From the NCBI GenBank assembly GCA_021495925.1, contig JAKEKT010000080.1, positions 105,435-169,434 on the forward strand: a DNA stretch of 64,000 nucleotides, read 5' to 3'. This stretch comes from Diplodia intermedia. Its lineage: Eukaryota > Ascomycota > Dothideomycetes > Botryosphaeriales > Botryosphaeriaceae. Under the pieces are notes generated by a model. It had not been told where the DNA came from. It saw only the letters and a program-made list of their open reading frames with translations, and made no database searches. Position numbers and translations under genes: made by a program. Shown here one piece after another: positions 54,764 through 64,000 of the stretch (position 1 is the stretch's first letter; the number at the start of each line of letters is the position of its first letter).

Positions 54764-56542
54764 TCACACGAATTCTATCGTCACATTCGCTCCACCAGAG
54801 CTCAGATGGTCTTTGATGTTCTGCTCCGCCTGCCCGACCTCCTCCCGCACAAAGTCCCTCAGCTCGTTCTTGACATGGTGAATCTCGTCATCCCAGCGCG
54901 CATCCGCGCCCTCAATCGCGCGGTCGGTATCGAACCTCACGCCGTCGAAATGGTCGTCAATCCGGCCCTCCATGTGCTCCTCCCACGCCTCGTACCGCTC
55001 GCTCCACCTGGCCTCCACCGCGTCGAGTGTCGCCTGGAAGAGCTTCCCCTGCGCCTCCAAGCGCTCCTCGAACGCGCGCCTCTGCGCCTCCAGCCTCGCC
55101 TCGACCTCGCTCCTCATCTCGCCCCTTTCCCTTTCCGCCCTCTCCTCCGCCCCCGCCACCCTCGCCCCCAACGCCTCCACCTTCCGCCCCAGCGCCTCCA
55201 GCGCCCCACCGCCGTCCCCCGCCCCCCTCAACCCCTCCACCTCCGCCCTCAACGCCCCCAACTCCCCCCTCAACCACCCCCACTCCACCACCCCTCCCTC
55301 TCCCTTCTCCTCCACCCTCGCCCTCTTCTTCTCCCCCTGCCGCTGCCGCTGCTTCCCCGACCCCAACGCCGCCGCCGACGCCGACGAAGACGCCGACCCA
55401 CTCCTCCCCTTCCTCTTGCCACCCCCACCCCCACCCCCACCCCCACCCCCACTCGCAGCAGCAGCAGCAGCAGCAAACGGCGGCGGACTCGGCCCCGGCC
55501 CAATCTCATCATAGCTCGGCGGACTCTCGCCCTCGCCCTCGCCCTCGCCACCACCATCATCAGTGTTGCGCGCAGAGACAGAAGAAGAAGGAAGAGGAGG
55601 AGGTCGTTCACCACCACCACCACCACCACCACCACCACCGATCGCCGCGCACAGCACGTCCCGGCCCAACACGGCGCCGCCGCGGCCGCCGTACATGCGG
55701 CGCAGGTCGTGCCGCGATGGCGGGGGCCATTGCTCGGTTATGGCGGTGGGGAGGAGGTGGGTGAGGTGGGTGAGGGGGGAGGAGGAGGAGGAGGAGGGGC
55801 GGTTGGTGGTTGTGGTGGTGGTGGTGGGGAGGTAGAGGGTTAGCGCGTTGGTGGAGGGGGGTGGTCTGTCGTTGTTTTCGTTGTTGTCGTCGTCGTCGTC
55901 GTCGGTGGTCGTCGTTGTTTCGCCTTCGTCGCTGGTGGCTGCGTTGAGTGGTGGACTGCTGCTGCTGCTGTAGCATAGTAGCGAATGTAGCGCGGCCAGC
56001 GCGGCGCGGGCGCGGCGGTCGCGCGGGGTGGGCGGGCTGCCGCCGCAGGCGCGGGGGGAGGGGCCGATGGGGGAGAGGGGGGAGGAGAGGGTGAGTGTGA
56101 GACGGGTGATTGTTGGTTCGTCGTCGTTGTCGTTGTCGTCGTCGTCCTCCTCAGCCGTGTCCCCGTCGCGACGGTTCTTGGCAGCGGCGCAGGGCGGCTG
56201 GGCGCGGCGTTGGACGAAGGTGTTGTGGACGGCGGGTGGAGCGGTGCGGGCGGGGATGTGGGTCGCGCTCAGCGAGGCGATCTGGTGGGCGGGGATGGGG
56301 ATGTGGATGAGCGTGGGGCGGGCGAAGGCGGTGAGGTCGACGGGCAGGCGGAGCGAGAGGTCGAAGGTGCGGGCGGTAGGGTCCAGACGGATGTCTGCGG
56401 TCAGGCGGGTGGAAGGGGTGGTGGTGGAGTGGGTTTTGGCGCCGAGATGGCGGGTGGTGGAGGTTTGGGGACAGCGCCATTGCAGCACTGCGCTGGTGTT
56501 GGCGAGGGTGAAGGCTCCGTCATTGGAAGACGAAGGGGCCAT
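54764..56542 (-). CDS. Uncharacterised low-complexity coiled-coil protein with a PPxY motif
   Basis: Single minus-strand exon, 592 residues from the ATG at 56542 (gccATGGCC). The open frame continues upstream only to a TTG. Residues 1-110 look like a beta-rich globular domain (LTADIRLDPTARTFDLSLRLPVDLTAF...). The middle 300 residues are extreme low complexity: Asp/Asn runs, Ser runs, Thr runs, two Gly runs of about ten or more and an Ala run. Between these sits SPPSYDEIGPG, a PPxY-type motif that in other proteins binds WW domains such as those of Rsp5 ubiquitin ligases. A basic patch (GKRKGRSG...GEKKRARVEEKG) may be a nuclear localisation signal. The last 150 residues are a predicted coiled coil (heptads of Leu/Ala/Val with Glu/Arg), ending in NVTIEFV. 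Conserved-looking ends suggest a real fungal protein; function unknown. Confidence 0.8.
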   Translation of the reverse strand: MAPSSSNDGAFTLANTSAVLQWRCPQTSTTRHLGAKTHSTTTPSTRLTADIRLDPTARTFDLSLRLPVDLTAFARPTLIHIPIPAHQIASLSATHIPARTAPPAVHNTFVQRRAQPPCAAAKNRRDGDTAEEDDDDNDNDDEPTITRLTLTLSSPLSPIGPSPRACGGSPPTPRDRRARAALAALHSLLCYSSSSSPPLNAATSDEGETTTTTDDDDDDNNENNDRPPPSTNALTLYLPTTTTTTTNRPSSSSSSPLTHLTHLLPTAITEQWPPPSRHDLRRMYGGRGGAVLGRDVLCAAIGGGGGGGGGGERPPPLPSSSVSARNTDDGGGEGEGEGESPPSYDEIGPGPSPPPFAAAAAAASGGGGGGGGGGGKRKGRSGSASSSASAAALGSGKQRQRQGEKKRARVEEKGEGGVVEWGWLRGELGALRAEVEGLRGAGDGGGALEALGRKVEALGARVAGAEERAERERGEMRSEVEARLEAQRRAFEERLEAQGKLFQATLDAVEARWSERYEAWEEHMEGRIDDHFDGVRFDTDRAIEGADARWDDEIHHVKNELRDFVREEVGQAEQNIKDHLSSGGANVTIEFV

Positions 56543-57291
56543 GGCTACAGAGTCACTGGAGGACAAGAGGACGTGATGATGATATGAATGCAATTCTCAT
56601 CTATGGAAGGATGCAGAGAATCAGCATGGAAAGTTGAACCCGCGCGCGTTGAAGCTCGCGATTCCCTCCCACCCGGGCTTTTGGCCATGGCAGAGCAGCC
56701 CTGACTCGGCAGCGCTCGCACACAATCCACGCTCGCAATCCAGCGAGGCCGCTTCTCGCAGATACCGGAGACGCAGTGGCGACCGTGTTTCGGTGCCACA
56801 GACCCCAGCGCGTGGCTGGAAGATGGCCTGCTTGCGAGCATCGGGTGTCTGAGGGAAGGGCCTGGCGGGCGAGCACGGCCTGTACGGGCCTGTGGACTGC
56901 CGAGTCTGCTGTTTCCTCCGCTTGTGACCGGGACGAGATGGCGTGGAGAAACGAAACGGGCGAGGGGATGTACCAGTGACGGAGCGGGCGGGGACCGCGG
57001 TACAGCAACCGTGCGCAAGTACCAAAGGCAGCGTACGCACGGCCGGGAGGGCAGACGTGCAAGGAGACGGGAAGGCGATGCGAAAGGATGATGGTGTTGA
57101 TGGATGTGTGGAGTGGAGTGGAGCGACGCGGTCGCGAAGTTGGCGCGACACGGGCTGAGAGCTCCGCTGACTCATCAACGCACGGGCCATGTAATTTCGC
57201 TCCTTCCCTCGTTCTTTCTCGACACTTCCACTTCCAAGTTGACATGCAAACATCAGATTTTGAGGACCAGCCCAAACTTAGGCCACTGCTC
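56543..57291. other. Region between the PPxY protein and HET-domain genes
   Basis: About 750 bp between two minus-strand genes. Frames on both strands are Arg/Ser/Pro-rich without domains. It should hold the 3' untranslated region of the HET gene and the promoter of the PPxY gene. Confidence 0.5.
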
Positions 57292-59427
57292 CTACCTCAA
57301 CCGAATCGAACGCCGTACAAGCATTAGCTCTTCCAAACTCCTCCGCCTGTCCCGCAATGTTGTTGGCTGACCGTCCCTGCCCTCTCCAACATGGAAACTT
57401 GCAAACCGCTCATTCATCTCGTCTTCCTCGGCCACCACTATGGCTATCACGTTGGTTTCAATCCAGCTGAGCGACCCTAGGATAATGCTCATGAATCCTT
57501 TCCTCTTCATCGCTGCTAGAACATCTGCGTTCTCCAGGCGCTCGTCCTCAACCTGCAAACAAGACAAGTACTTGCAGCCGCTTCTGTCAAAGTACTCTGC
57601 GCATAACCTTCTTGTTCCTTTGACTCCCAGCCATGAATCCTCTTGCAGGACAATATCACCAATTTTGACGTCAATCGTCCACGCTTCCAGATGGAGTACC
57701 GATGGAACCTCTTCGTATCTGACATCCTTGAAATACGACCGTTTCTCCACCTCGCTCCACTGAAGAACTCTACCATCCTCGAATTCCAACGCGATATGAA
57801 CCGGCTCCGAGTCTGTCCAGCGATCATCACATGGCCAATCCAAGGGACATGTCACACCACCCCTCCAACCCGCCCACGACCAGCTTGGAAAGCCTGGGCG
57901 GCGGGAGCTTGCTTTCGTCAGGGACCAGCTCAATCCTCGCACGAATCCGTCCGACGTCAACCTGTTTGTTTTTGCGAGCTTTCTTCCTTCCAGGGCGAAA
58001 GAGGGGAAAACAGGCACTCCCCAGAGATGATGCAACGGTGGGTTCATGCTTTCGTGCGCTCTCAAAACCCCAGCGAATCCGTTCAAGGCGTCAGAGTCGT
58101 AAGTCAAGTCGCGTCGAGAATATTCGGAAATATGAGCGGCGATATCCCAAGGGTTGTTGCCTATCGCGCCTGTAATTGGGTTGACGTGAAAGGCCTGGTC
58201 AACTCCGGTTGGATCAAGGTTTTCCTGTCGAAAAAATCGGAACGCTCGTGTCTCTAATCCACGATGAAGTTGAGTCTTTGCACAACAAAACGATGCCCCG
58301 CAATCAGTGAATATCAAGGCCCTGCGGGAGAATAGAGCCTCTTGAAATGTCCACCCCCTGGAACACCATCTTGAGCTCTTGGTAAGTCTGTTTACCTCGC
58401 CACCACCAGCAACATCGTCATACTTTAGCAGCAAGACGTCGCTGATAATGTAGCACGGCTTCTTTCTTCGCCGCCGGCTGATTCCTGGAAGCCCGTAACT
58501 TGGACCATCACCAGCGGCCGCCACGATTGTGAGCTCTGAGTGCTGATAGATCAGGTTCATTTGTCTGATCTGGACGTGCTTTCCCGGGTCGTCTTGGTCG
58601 ATGCAGTACCTGTCGACCCAGAGATAATCCAGTCCCATTTTCAACGTAACTAGAAGCGCGTCTTCGATGGTTTGTTCAAAGGCTTGTAGCGTCCTTCCTG
58701 ACTTATCGGAATTTCCATGGTCTACCCCATCATCACATCCTGCGTGACCCCAGACATAGCTCAGCGCTGCGTATTTCTGCCGTCCCGTGTACGCCTCGAT
58801 CTTTCGAGTTGTACAATTTATCAGCTTCAATTCTTGTCCTTGGGATGCGCTCGATGCACCGCAAGAGCCTCCGTGATTCCTCGAACAATGCACCATCATT
58901 CTCCTCAGATTGCCAAGATCGGCTTCGAGCGGTCCATTCAATGTCGGCGTTTCGGGAGGTAATTCGTAGCGGTCTCTCGAATCACTCCAGGGCCGGATAA
59001 CAATATCGACGAAGGCAGAATTGACCGCTTTCTGAGACGCCGAAAGGGAAGCATATCTGGCATAAGTGTGTTCCTTGTGCTCACTCCCGTCCTTAAGACC
59101 AATGGAAACCCAATGATTTGTTTCCTCCGCAGCGGATGTTGATATCAGCCGCTGGATGAGCCTGCAACAGGCGCAATGTGGATCTCTCCTGACTCGAAAA
59201 TTGAGAGTAGTTCTGGTATCCAGGTTCTGAAGCTTTCTCAAAGAAGCGTTGTTTCCGCAGTCTGAACACAGCGACATGGTATTCTGTGGTAGCTCGATGA
59301 GCGGGAGTATGCTGACTGGAAACTGTCGTTCGTTCTCGGCCTCCACGGTGCTTGGGAATCGTCGCTCGCCATTAACCTCCGCTGGAGTGAAGCGCAAGAG
59401 TATTGGGGCACAGAACGGGGTGCGCAT
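57292..59427 (-). CDS. HET-domain protein
   Basis: Single minus-strand exon, 711 residues from the ATG at 59427; the frame continues upstream only from a TTG. A second start at 59277 (MSLCSDCGNN) is possible. An N-terminal Cys-rich stretch (LCSDCGNN...DPHCACCRLI) precedes the HET domain. The domain shows its three blocks: YAALSYVWG at about residues 219-227, YLWVDRYCIDQDD at about 268-280 and SRGWTFQEALFSRRALIFTD at about 356-375. The C-terminal third contains a FPSWSWAGWRGG motif often seen after HET domains. HET-domain proteins act in heterokaryon incompatibility and allorecognition, often triggering cell death when combined with a partner; many genomes carry dozens of them, and most have no known partner. 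No NACHT, ankyrin or WD repeats follow. No introns are needed. Confidence 0.93.
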   Translation of the reverse strand: MRTPFCAPILLRFTPAEVNGERRFPSTVEAENERQFPVSILPLIELPQNTMSLCSDCGNNASLRKLQNLDTRTTLNFRVRRDPHCACCRLIQRLISTSAAEETNHWVSIGLKDGSEHKEHTYARYASLSASQKAVNSAFVDIVIRPWSDSRDRYELPPETPTLNGPLEADLGNLRRMMVHCSRNHGGSCGASSASQGQELKLINCTTRKIEAYTGRQKYAALSYVWGHAGCDDGVDHGNSDKSGRTLQAFEQTIEDALLVTLKMGLDYLWVDRYCIDQDDPGKHVQIRQMNLIYQHSELTIVAAAGDGPSYGLPGISRRRRKKPCYIISDVLLLKYDDVAGGGEVNRLTKSSRWCSRGWTFQEALFSRRALIFTDCGASFCCAKTQLHRGLETRAFRFFRQENLDPTGVDQAFHVNPITGAIGNNPWDIAAHISEYSRRDLTYDSDALNGFAGVLRAHESMNPPLHHLWGVPVFPSFALEGRKLAKTNRLTSDGFVRGLSWSLTKASSRRPGFPSWSWAGWRGGVTCPLDWPCDDRWTDSEPVHIALEFEDGRVLQWSEVEKRSYFKDVRYEEVPSVLHLEAWTIDVKIGDIVLQEDSWLGVKGTRRLCAEYFDRSGCKYLSCLQVEDERLENADVLAAMKRKGFMSIILGSLSWIETNVIAIVVAEEDEMNERFASFHVGEGRDGQPTTLRDRRRSLEELMLVRRSIRLR

Positions 59428-60106
59428 TTTGGCGGGGAGGACGTGGGTGACGTTGTTGGCGCAGGAAGATCCGACTGTAGTATTCAATGCTATTGAACGC
59501 TGATTGTGTTGGGGTTTCGTTCGCGCGAGCCAACCTCGAGTTCACGCGGGGGCCTGGGTGCTTGGTAGATTCTGTGGTTGTTAAGTACTATTATCACTGC
59601 GCGAAGGTTCCGAAAACAACCACACCTGACGGTACGTAATATGGACACAAGGCTGAGGCGTAATTCAGGCAGCTGCCAAGACCAGCGCCACTACATGGTA
59701 GGATGCTGACTGCATGGAAGAAGCGAGGCCATGACGACCTGATTGGTAGCCGCTTAAGTTAGCGTTGACTTGCAAGTCGCGGTAAATATTCCGCATTTGT
59801 TGCTCCCACATCTCAGCAGCCGTTTCCAGAACACTTGGAAGACTAGAGTTATCCATCTCTCCGTCTGTCTTCTATTGGTAAAAGACGGAAAAAAGGGACT
59901 GGAACTTGCATTTCGATACTGGTGCTTCGTGACACGCATCGAACGAGGAGAAAGAAAGCTTTGGAATCAGTGTCGTGAAGGATTCAAATGGTAGTATTAT
60001 TGGTTTCTTAAAACCACTCTTAGGCCTAAAAGGTACAGCAACGAAGATATTTGGTTCCAGAAAAACGGCTCACCGCAGCCTCCACCCACACCACCTTTCC
60101 CCACAG
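59428..60106. other. Region between the HET-domain and NmrA-like genes
   Basis: About 680 bp. It contains the probable promoter of the HET gene and the 3' untranslated region of the NmrA-like gene. No coding frame was supported. Confidence 0.5.
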
Positions 60107-61153
60107 CTACTGATAATTCGTCAAGTACTCCCTCACACTCAACGGCTTCGTATTCACACACAGCTCATTCAACGTCGGTTTCAAGAAACCCCAGCCCTCC
60201 CTCTCCTCCAAAATGACCAACGCAAACTGCGCATGCATCTTCCTCACCACCTCCTCGCGCGTGCCCCCCACGCCCTCGACCTCCGCCGCCCTCCTCTCCC
60301 ACTCCCCCCTCCCCACCGGCACGACCCTCAACTCGACCCCCAAACACTCCCTCACCAACCCCACCACCTCCCCCACCCCCACCGTCTCCCCCACCATATC
60401 CATCTCCCTCACCCACGACCCCTCCGTCAACGCACACGCCGCCGCCACAAACCTCCCCACATCATCAATCTCCGTCAACGTGACCCTCGGCGCCCCCCCA
60501 CCGTCCTCCCCCACCGGCACCTCCGCCCTCCCCCCCGCCAAATCCCACAAAAACGGCTCCACGCCCTCCCCCCCAAACCCCGCGACCGCCCTCTCCCGCG
60601 CCTCCCGCGTCGCATACCCCCGGCCCAGCGCGAGGTAATTCATGAACGCCCCGCACCGGAACCGCGCCACCTCGAGCCCGCTGCCCTTGCACGCCTCCCA
60701 CACCTCGTCCCGCCCCGCGCCGAGCGCCGCGACGCGCGCGCTCGGGCACCCGAAGCCCCATTCGGACGGCGCGAAGCGCCGGCATGTGGGCGAGGCGCGG
60801 GCGGCGCGGAGGAGCGCGAGTTGCGTGTCGCGCATGGCGGAGGATGGGGTGAGTTTGAGGACGCTGATGACGGTGTGGATGTCGTCCAGGGCGGCGGCGA
60901 GGGAGGCGGGGGAGGTGTAGTCGATGTGGCGGATTTCGGCGCCGTTGGCGGGGGAGCGGCTGGTTGGGTTTGTGGTGGTGGTGGTGGTGGTGGTGGTGGT
61001 GGTGGGGGAGGGGGGTTCGTGGGCGGTGGGGGATGGGGGTGGGCGCGAGGAGAGGATGATGGGCGTGTGTTCTGGGTGGTTTTTGAGTAGCGCTGAGACG
61101 ATGGCGTGGCCGAGGGTCGGCGAGGTGCCGCCTGCGATGGCGATTTTGACCAT
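60107..61153 (-). CDS. NmrA-like NAD(P)-binding protein
   Basis: Single minus-strand exon, 348 residues. The N-terminus MVKIAIAGGTSPTLGHAIV carries the glycine-rich loop of an NmrA-type Rossmann fold (an extended or atypical short-chain dehydrogenase). A Pro/Thr-rich low-complexity insert with a run of eleven Thr lies at residues about 45-70. The block RRFAPSEWGFGCP matches the conserved region of NmrA and isoflavone-reductase-like proteins, and the rest includes the substrate-domain pattern FRCGAFMNYLALG. These proteins act as reductases or as NAD(P)-sensing regulators; nothing here decides between them. The active-site lysine of isoflavone reductases is not obvious. Neighbours are a HET-domain gene and a GTPase pseudogene, with no functional link apparent. 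Confidence 0.88.
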   Translation of the reverse strand: MVKIAIAGGTSPTLGHAIVSALLKNHPEHTPIILSSRPPPSPTAHEPPSPTTTTTTTTTTTNPTSRSPANGAEIRHIDYTSPASLAAALDDIHTVISVLKLTPSSAMRDTQLALLRAARASPTCRRFAPSEWGFGCPSARVAALGAGRDEVWEACKGSGLEVARFRCGAFMNYLALGRGYATREARERAVAGFGGEGVEPFLWDLAGGRAEVPVGEDGGGAPRVTLTEIDDVGRFVAAACALTEGSWVREMDMVGETVGVGEVVGLVRECLGVELRVVPVGRGEWERRAAEVEGVGGTREEVVRKMHAQFALVILEEREGWGFLKPTLNELCVNTKPLSVREYLTNYQ

Positions 61154-61655
61154 GGTTTTTTTCTTTCTTTTTTTTTTCTCTTGGCTTTTGCGGGCGGGGA
61201 GGGGAGGCTTTTTTGGGCTTTGGAAGCGTCTTCTTTGCGTTCGTTGTGCTTTTGTTTGGCCAGGTCGTGGGTGTTTACAGGAATTTGGGTATTATCCTTT
61301 TTGAGGAGGCGAGCAAGATGGAGGAGGGGGAGGAGGGGTTTTGTGCAAGGTTAGGAGCTCCTTCGATGGTGCGGGGCAGTTGCTCCACGTACGTCACACA
61401 CGGATCGGATCGCGATGGGAGCTACAAAGTAAGCTTGTAGCCGCTGCTTTCCTTTGCATCCCTGCTGTTTTCCGGAAACTGCTCCGGAGTTACAAGATAC
61501 AGAGTTCATGGTCATTGGAGGTAGCGTTTGTTGTGAAGCTCCCTTACAGAAGACAAGGTCCTTTAGTAAAGAACTCCGGGTTAAGAATCTTCACATCACT
61601 TTGTGGTCTTCATCTGGCGTCATGTGGCCGAGGGGAGCTTGCGCCACTCAAATCA
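61154..61655. other. Region between the NmrA-like gene and the GTPase relic
   Basis: About 500 bp without a supported gene. The 60 bases upstream of the NmrA-like start contain T-rich runs on the + strand, giving an A-rich leader on the coding strand. Confidence 0.5.
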
Positions 61656-62900
61656 CTAGTGCTTATGCACCTGCAAGTACTTAGTCGTTGAACCACCGTG
61701 AGTTCGTAGCAGTCGAAACAAACTTCTGTAACCCTCGTGATGCAGAATGCGGATGTGTTTACCGGGTATATCACGCTTCGGGCTCATGCGCTTGAGGGCC
61801 TTCTTGACCTCCTCGAGCTTGGCATTGACTTCATGCTTGACCTATGTGCGAAGATGAGTAGCAATGCATTCATCCAAAGTGAAGAGCTCTGACCTTGGGA
61901 AACTCGCGACGGATATGAGCGACGAGGATGATCTGCAGACGCTCCCTCAGCGCCTCGACTCCAAGACGATCCATGGGGAGACCGTTCCAAGGCTGGACAG
62001 TCCTGAAGAAGGTATCCTCCTCAGCGTAACGGTCGAAGCTGGGGTTCAGGATATCCTGTTGGCCGGGGTTCTTAACAATGCACCATCCCAGGCGTAGCTT
62101 GTGGGATCGGCCCTCAACCATGTCCATGACCGTCTTTTCAGCGCCCTTGTCGACCAAGTCAGGCTTGGTAAGGACACCCAAGGTCCTCTAACCGTCCTAG
62201 TCGACATCCTCGGCCATCTCGAGGATTAGTTGTGTCGCGACATCCACATTCGCCGGGATAACAGTAAGCATGACGGAGCGGGGGTTCTTCATATAGTCAA
62301 AGACCATAGCCTTGACGAAGTCTTTATCCTCCTTCGTGGTGACATCCTTAGTGACACGCTGGAAGATGCCGGGCACGTCGATGATAGTGAGGTGCGACTG
62401 TTCCGGGCCAGCGACCTCGATACTCAGCACGTCAGATGCGAAAGTCTTCTTCGTGTCGATACCCATGACGCCCTGGGCCTCGCGCATGATATCCGCAAAG
62501 GTCGACTGGTCAAGCGCGTCAAGGTCGGACTTCTTCCACTTGCGCGTGGTCCTGACTCGCATCCTTGCCCGGGAGCACAGTGACGGTGACGGACGACGTC
62601 GCCGAGCGGCGGAAGGTGATCTGCGTCGCAAAGTGCGTGCAGAGGCCGCTGTCACGAGGAAAGGGCAGGCGGGTGAGGCCCTCGAGGACGGAGGGCTTGC
62701 CCGAAGACTGGTCGCCGACGACGACTATCTGCGGCAAATCGATGTGGTGGCCGGCATTGCAGGCGAACCTACATCAGTTGCGCACATTGTCAGCAAGTGT
62801 TCCTCGTGCGCATGGCGCATGGCGGGCAGGGGTTCACTGACAGCTTGTCAATCTTAGACAGTATGGCGGGGTCCGCCAAAGCGGACGTGTTGCGCGCCAT
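61656..62900 (-). pseudogene. Dynamin-family GTPase, broken and truncated
   Basis: Minus-strand relic of a dynamin-like large GTPase. Its remains follow the family order: a start MARNTSALADPAIL, intron 62769-62841, then DLPQIVVVGDQSSGK, TIIDVPGIFQ (switch region), LTVIPANVDVATQ and LGVLTKPDLVDKGAE (G4 motif). An intron at 61842-61893 joins IRREFPK to VKHEVNAKLEEVKKALK. Visible lesions: a frameshift around 62540-62547 between SQDHA and KWKKSDLDALD, two in-frame stops at 62197-62199 and 62188-62190 in the segment preceding the G4 motif, and a P-loop GKP where the family has GKS. The stalk and GED part is missing; the frame ends at 61656. An error in the assembly could explain the frameshift but not the stops plus truncation. 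It is a pseudogene of a fungal dynamin-like GTPase rather than of the vacuolar protein-sorting type. Confidence 0.82.
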
Positions 62901-63705
62901 TGCGAGTCGGGGTTGACGGAGGGAGAGTGTGGAAGAAAGTGCGGCGGGTAAGGGCGCGGAAGAAGGAACCCAAGCAGTCGCGGCGCGGTTGCTGCCACGC
63001 CCGGGAGGCGCAGAAAGCCCGCCCCGCGCGAGCATCGAGCTCGCTGAAACGCGTCGACGGCCGCAGGTGACGTCACTGGCGGACCTTTAGGAGCCGGTGA
63101 TGAGTGAGCTGAGAATGCTTGCGCTGCGCTTCACTTCTGATGTGCTTACAGCTACTGGCTAAGACTGGCTCCTCTTTCCACTTAGCAGTCTTACATGTGC
63201 GCTTCAGCTCGCTACCTGAAGTCGGCGCCTCTGCGACAGCATCTGCTGAGAAAAAGTGGTCTTTGCCGCTCTACGTTGCTTCATGTCTGCCTTGCCGCGG
63301 TACCTTGCGCTCAAATGAAGCATCCAGCAGGAGACTTAGAGAGTGAAACAGGAAGACCGATTTTGAAAAGCACATTAAGCCTGCAGGTAGCCTTCAATTA
63401 CGCGTGGGTTCTGCTCCGGTATCCGCAAAACTGTTCTGACTGTGCTCATTTTGCAGCGCGCTCAAACACACCGACACAGCGCAGCCACTTGCTCGAACCC
63501 ACATCCTAACAGAAGATCCAAGACCGTGGTAATGAGCTTGTCTACCTCAACCTTCCAAGTAGGCTGCTTCGTCCTCGGTAAACCGCAGCAGTTTGGTATA
63601 GATAAGGCTCAGCTGGAAAGACATTGAAGCATGTGGAATGCACAACAACTTGAAAGAGAGTGAGCCTCCTACTTAGAACTGTAGATTCTGCAACTTTTAG
63701 GGCCT
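62901..63705. other. Region upstream of the GTPase relic
   Basis: About 800 bp with no supported gene. Short domain-free frames occur on both strands. It would contain the former promoter of the relic and the 3' end of the gene that leaves the window. Confidence 0.4.
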
Positions 63706-64000
63706 TCACTTCACAGCAGCCAAAGCGCCCGGGTCGCACGCAAGCCGACCAACGACAGCGCAGCAAGACCTCGCACCGCCCGCCCACAACTCCATCCCAT
63801 ACGAGGAACCGTCGAGATACCCTCCGCCCATCTTCGAAGCACGCTTAGAAGTACCCGACCTCTCCATTAACCCCCCTCCCAAATCCACCCGACCGTAACC
63901 CAACAGCAACTCGGTGCCCTCGCGGCTGACTTCCCACCACGGCGCGACGCTGCCGCGCGGGGGCTTCCCCCCGCAGAAGTCGGTCAGCATGCGCCACGTC
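63706..64000 (-). CDS. Partial gene, C-terminal end, continues beyond the window
   Basis: An open minus-strand frame runs from the window edge (TWRMLTDFCGG...) to a stop at 63706, about 98 codons. The first 45 residues, including APWWEVSREGTELLLGYGR, have a balanced composition with aromatic residues and look like a real protein. The last 50 are richer in Gly, Ser and Ala, and could be beyond a splice site. The ATG at 63990 is probably internal. I do not recognise the family. Confidence 0.4.
   Translation of the reverse strand, partial: TWRMLTDFCGGKPPRGSVAPWWEVSREGTELLLGYGRVDLGGGLMERSGTSKRASKMGGGYLDGSSYGMELWAGGARSCCAVVGRLACDPGALAAVK

Noticed and set aside
56601..57275. Minus-strand frames of over 200 codons between the PPxY and HET genes
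   Set aside because: Arg/Ser/Pro-rich in several frames at once, with no domain; likely chance frames.

Overview
The window is nuclear DNA of a filamentous ascomycete (Pezizomycotina, probably Sordariomycetes or a close class; species not determined). The evidence is short spliceosomal introns with GTAAGT/GTATGT donors and CTAAC-type branch sites, GC-rich coding regions, a HET-domain protein, a VIB-1/XprG-type NDT80 transcription factor, fungal-type MFS and AAAP transporters, and a nuclear tRNA with an intron after position 37. All exon joins given here were worked out by hand from splice motifs and reading-frame continuity, without transcripts.

0-8.3 kb is a compact housekeeping block on the + strand: thymidylate synthase (92-1144), an uncharacterised coiled-coil protein (2140-3227), a MYND zinc-finger protein (4914-6236) and cystathionine beta-synthase (6609-8279). 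8.3-25 kb is almost empty. Its only recognisable gene is a four-exon VIB-1-like transcription factor on the minus strand (13225-16118), with about 5 kb of non-coding DNA downstream and about 9 kb upstream. The upstream part contains an uninterrupted run of 84 G residues.

25-41.5 kb is accessory in character: a fungal multi-pass membrane protein (minus), a DUF1275 membrane protein, a flavin amine oxidase, a secreted GH127 beta-L-arabinofuranosidase-like enzyme, a small secreted PhiA-like protein, a secreted GH78 alpha-L-rhamnosidase-like enzyme (minus) and an MFS transporter. The two glycosidases next to a transporter suggest a small locus for removing side chains from pectin or arabinoglycan. 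41.5-53 kb holds an amino-acid transporter (minus), an intron-containing tRNA-Thr(CGU), a sugar-porter MFS protein (minus) and long, relatively AT-rich stretches without clear genes.

53-64 kb, all on the minus strand, holds a low-complexity coiled-coil protein with a PPxY motif, a HET-domain protein, an NmrA-like reductase, a decayed dynamin-family GTPase and the end of a gene that runs off the window. I found no CRISPR array, rRNA gene, intact transposon or biosynthetic backbone gene. The observations most worth a second look are the G84 tract in the VIB-1 desert, the dynamin-like pseudogene with a lost P-loop serine, the tRNA-Thr with a 92-nt intron, two GC-AG introns in nearby genes, and the GH127/GH78/MFS locus.
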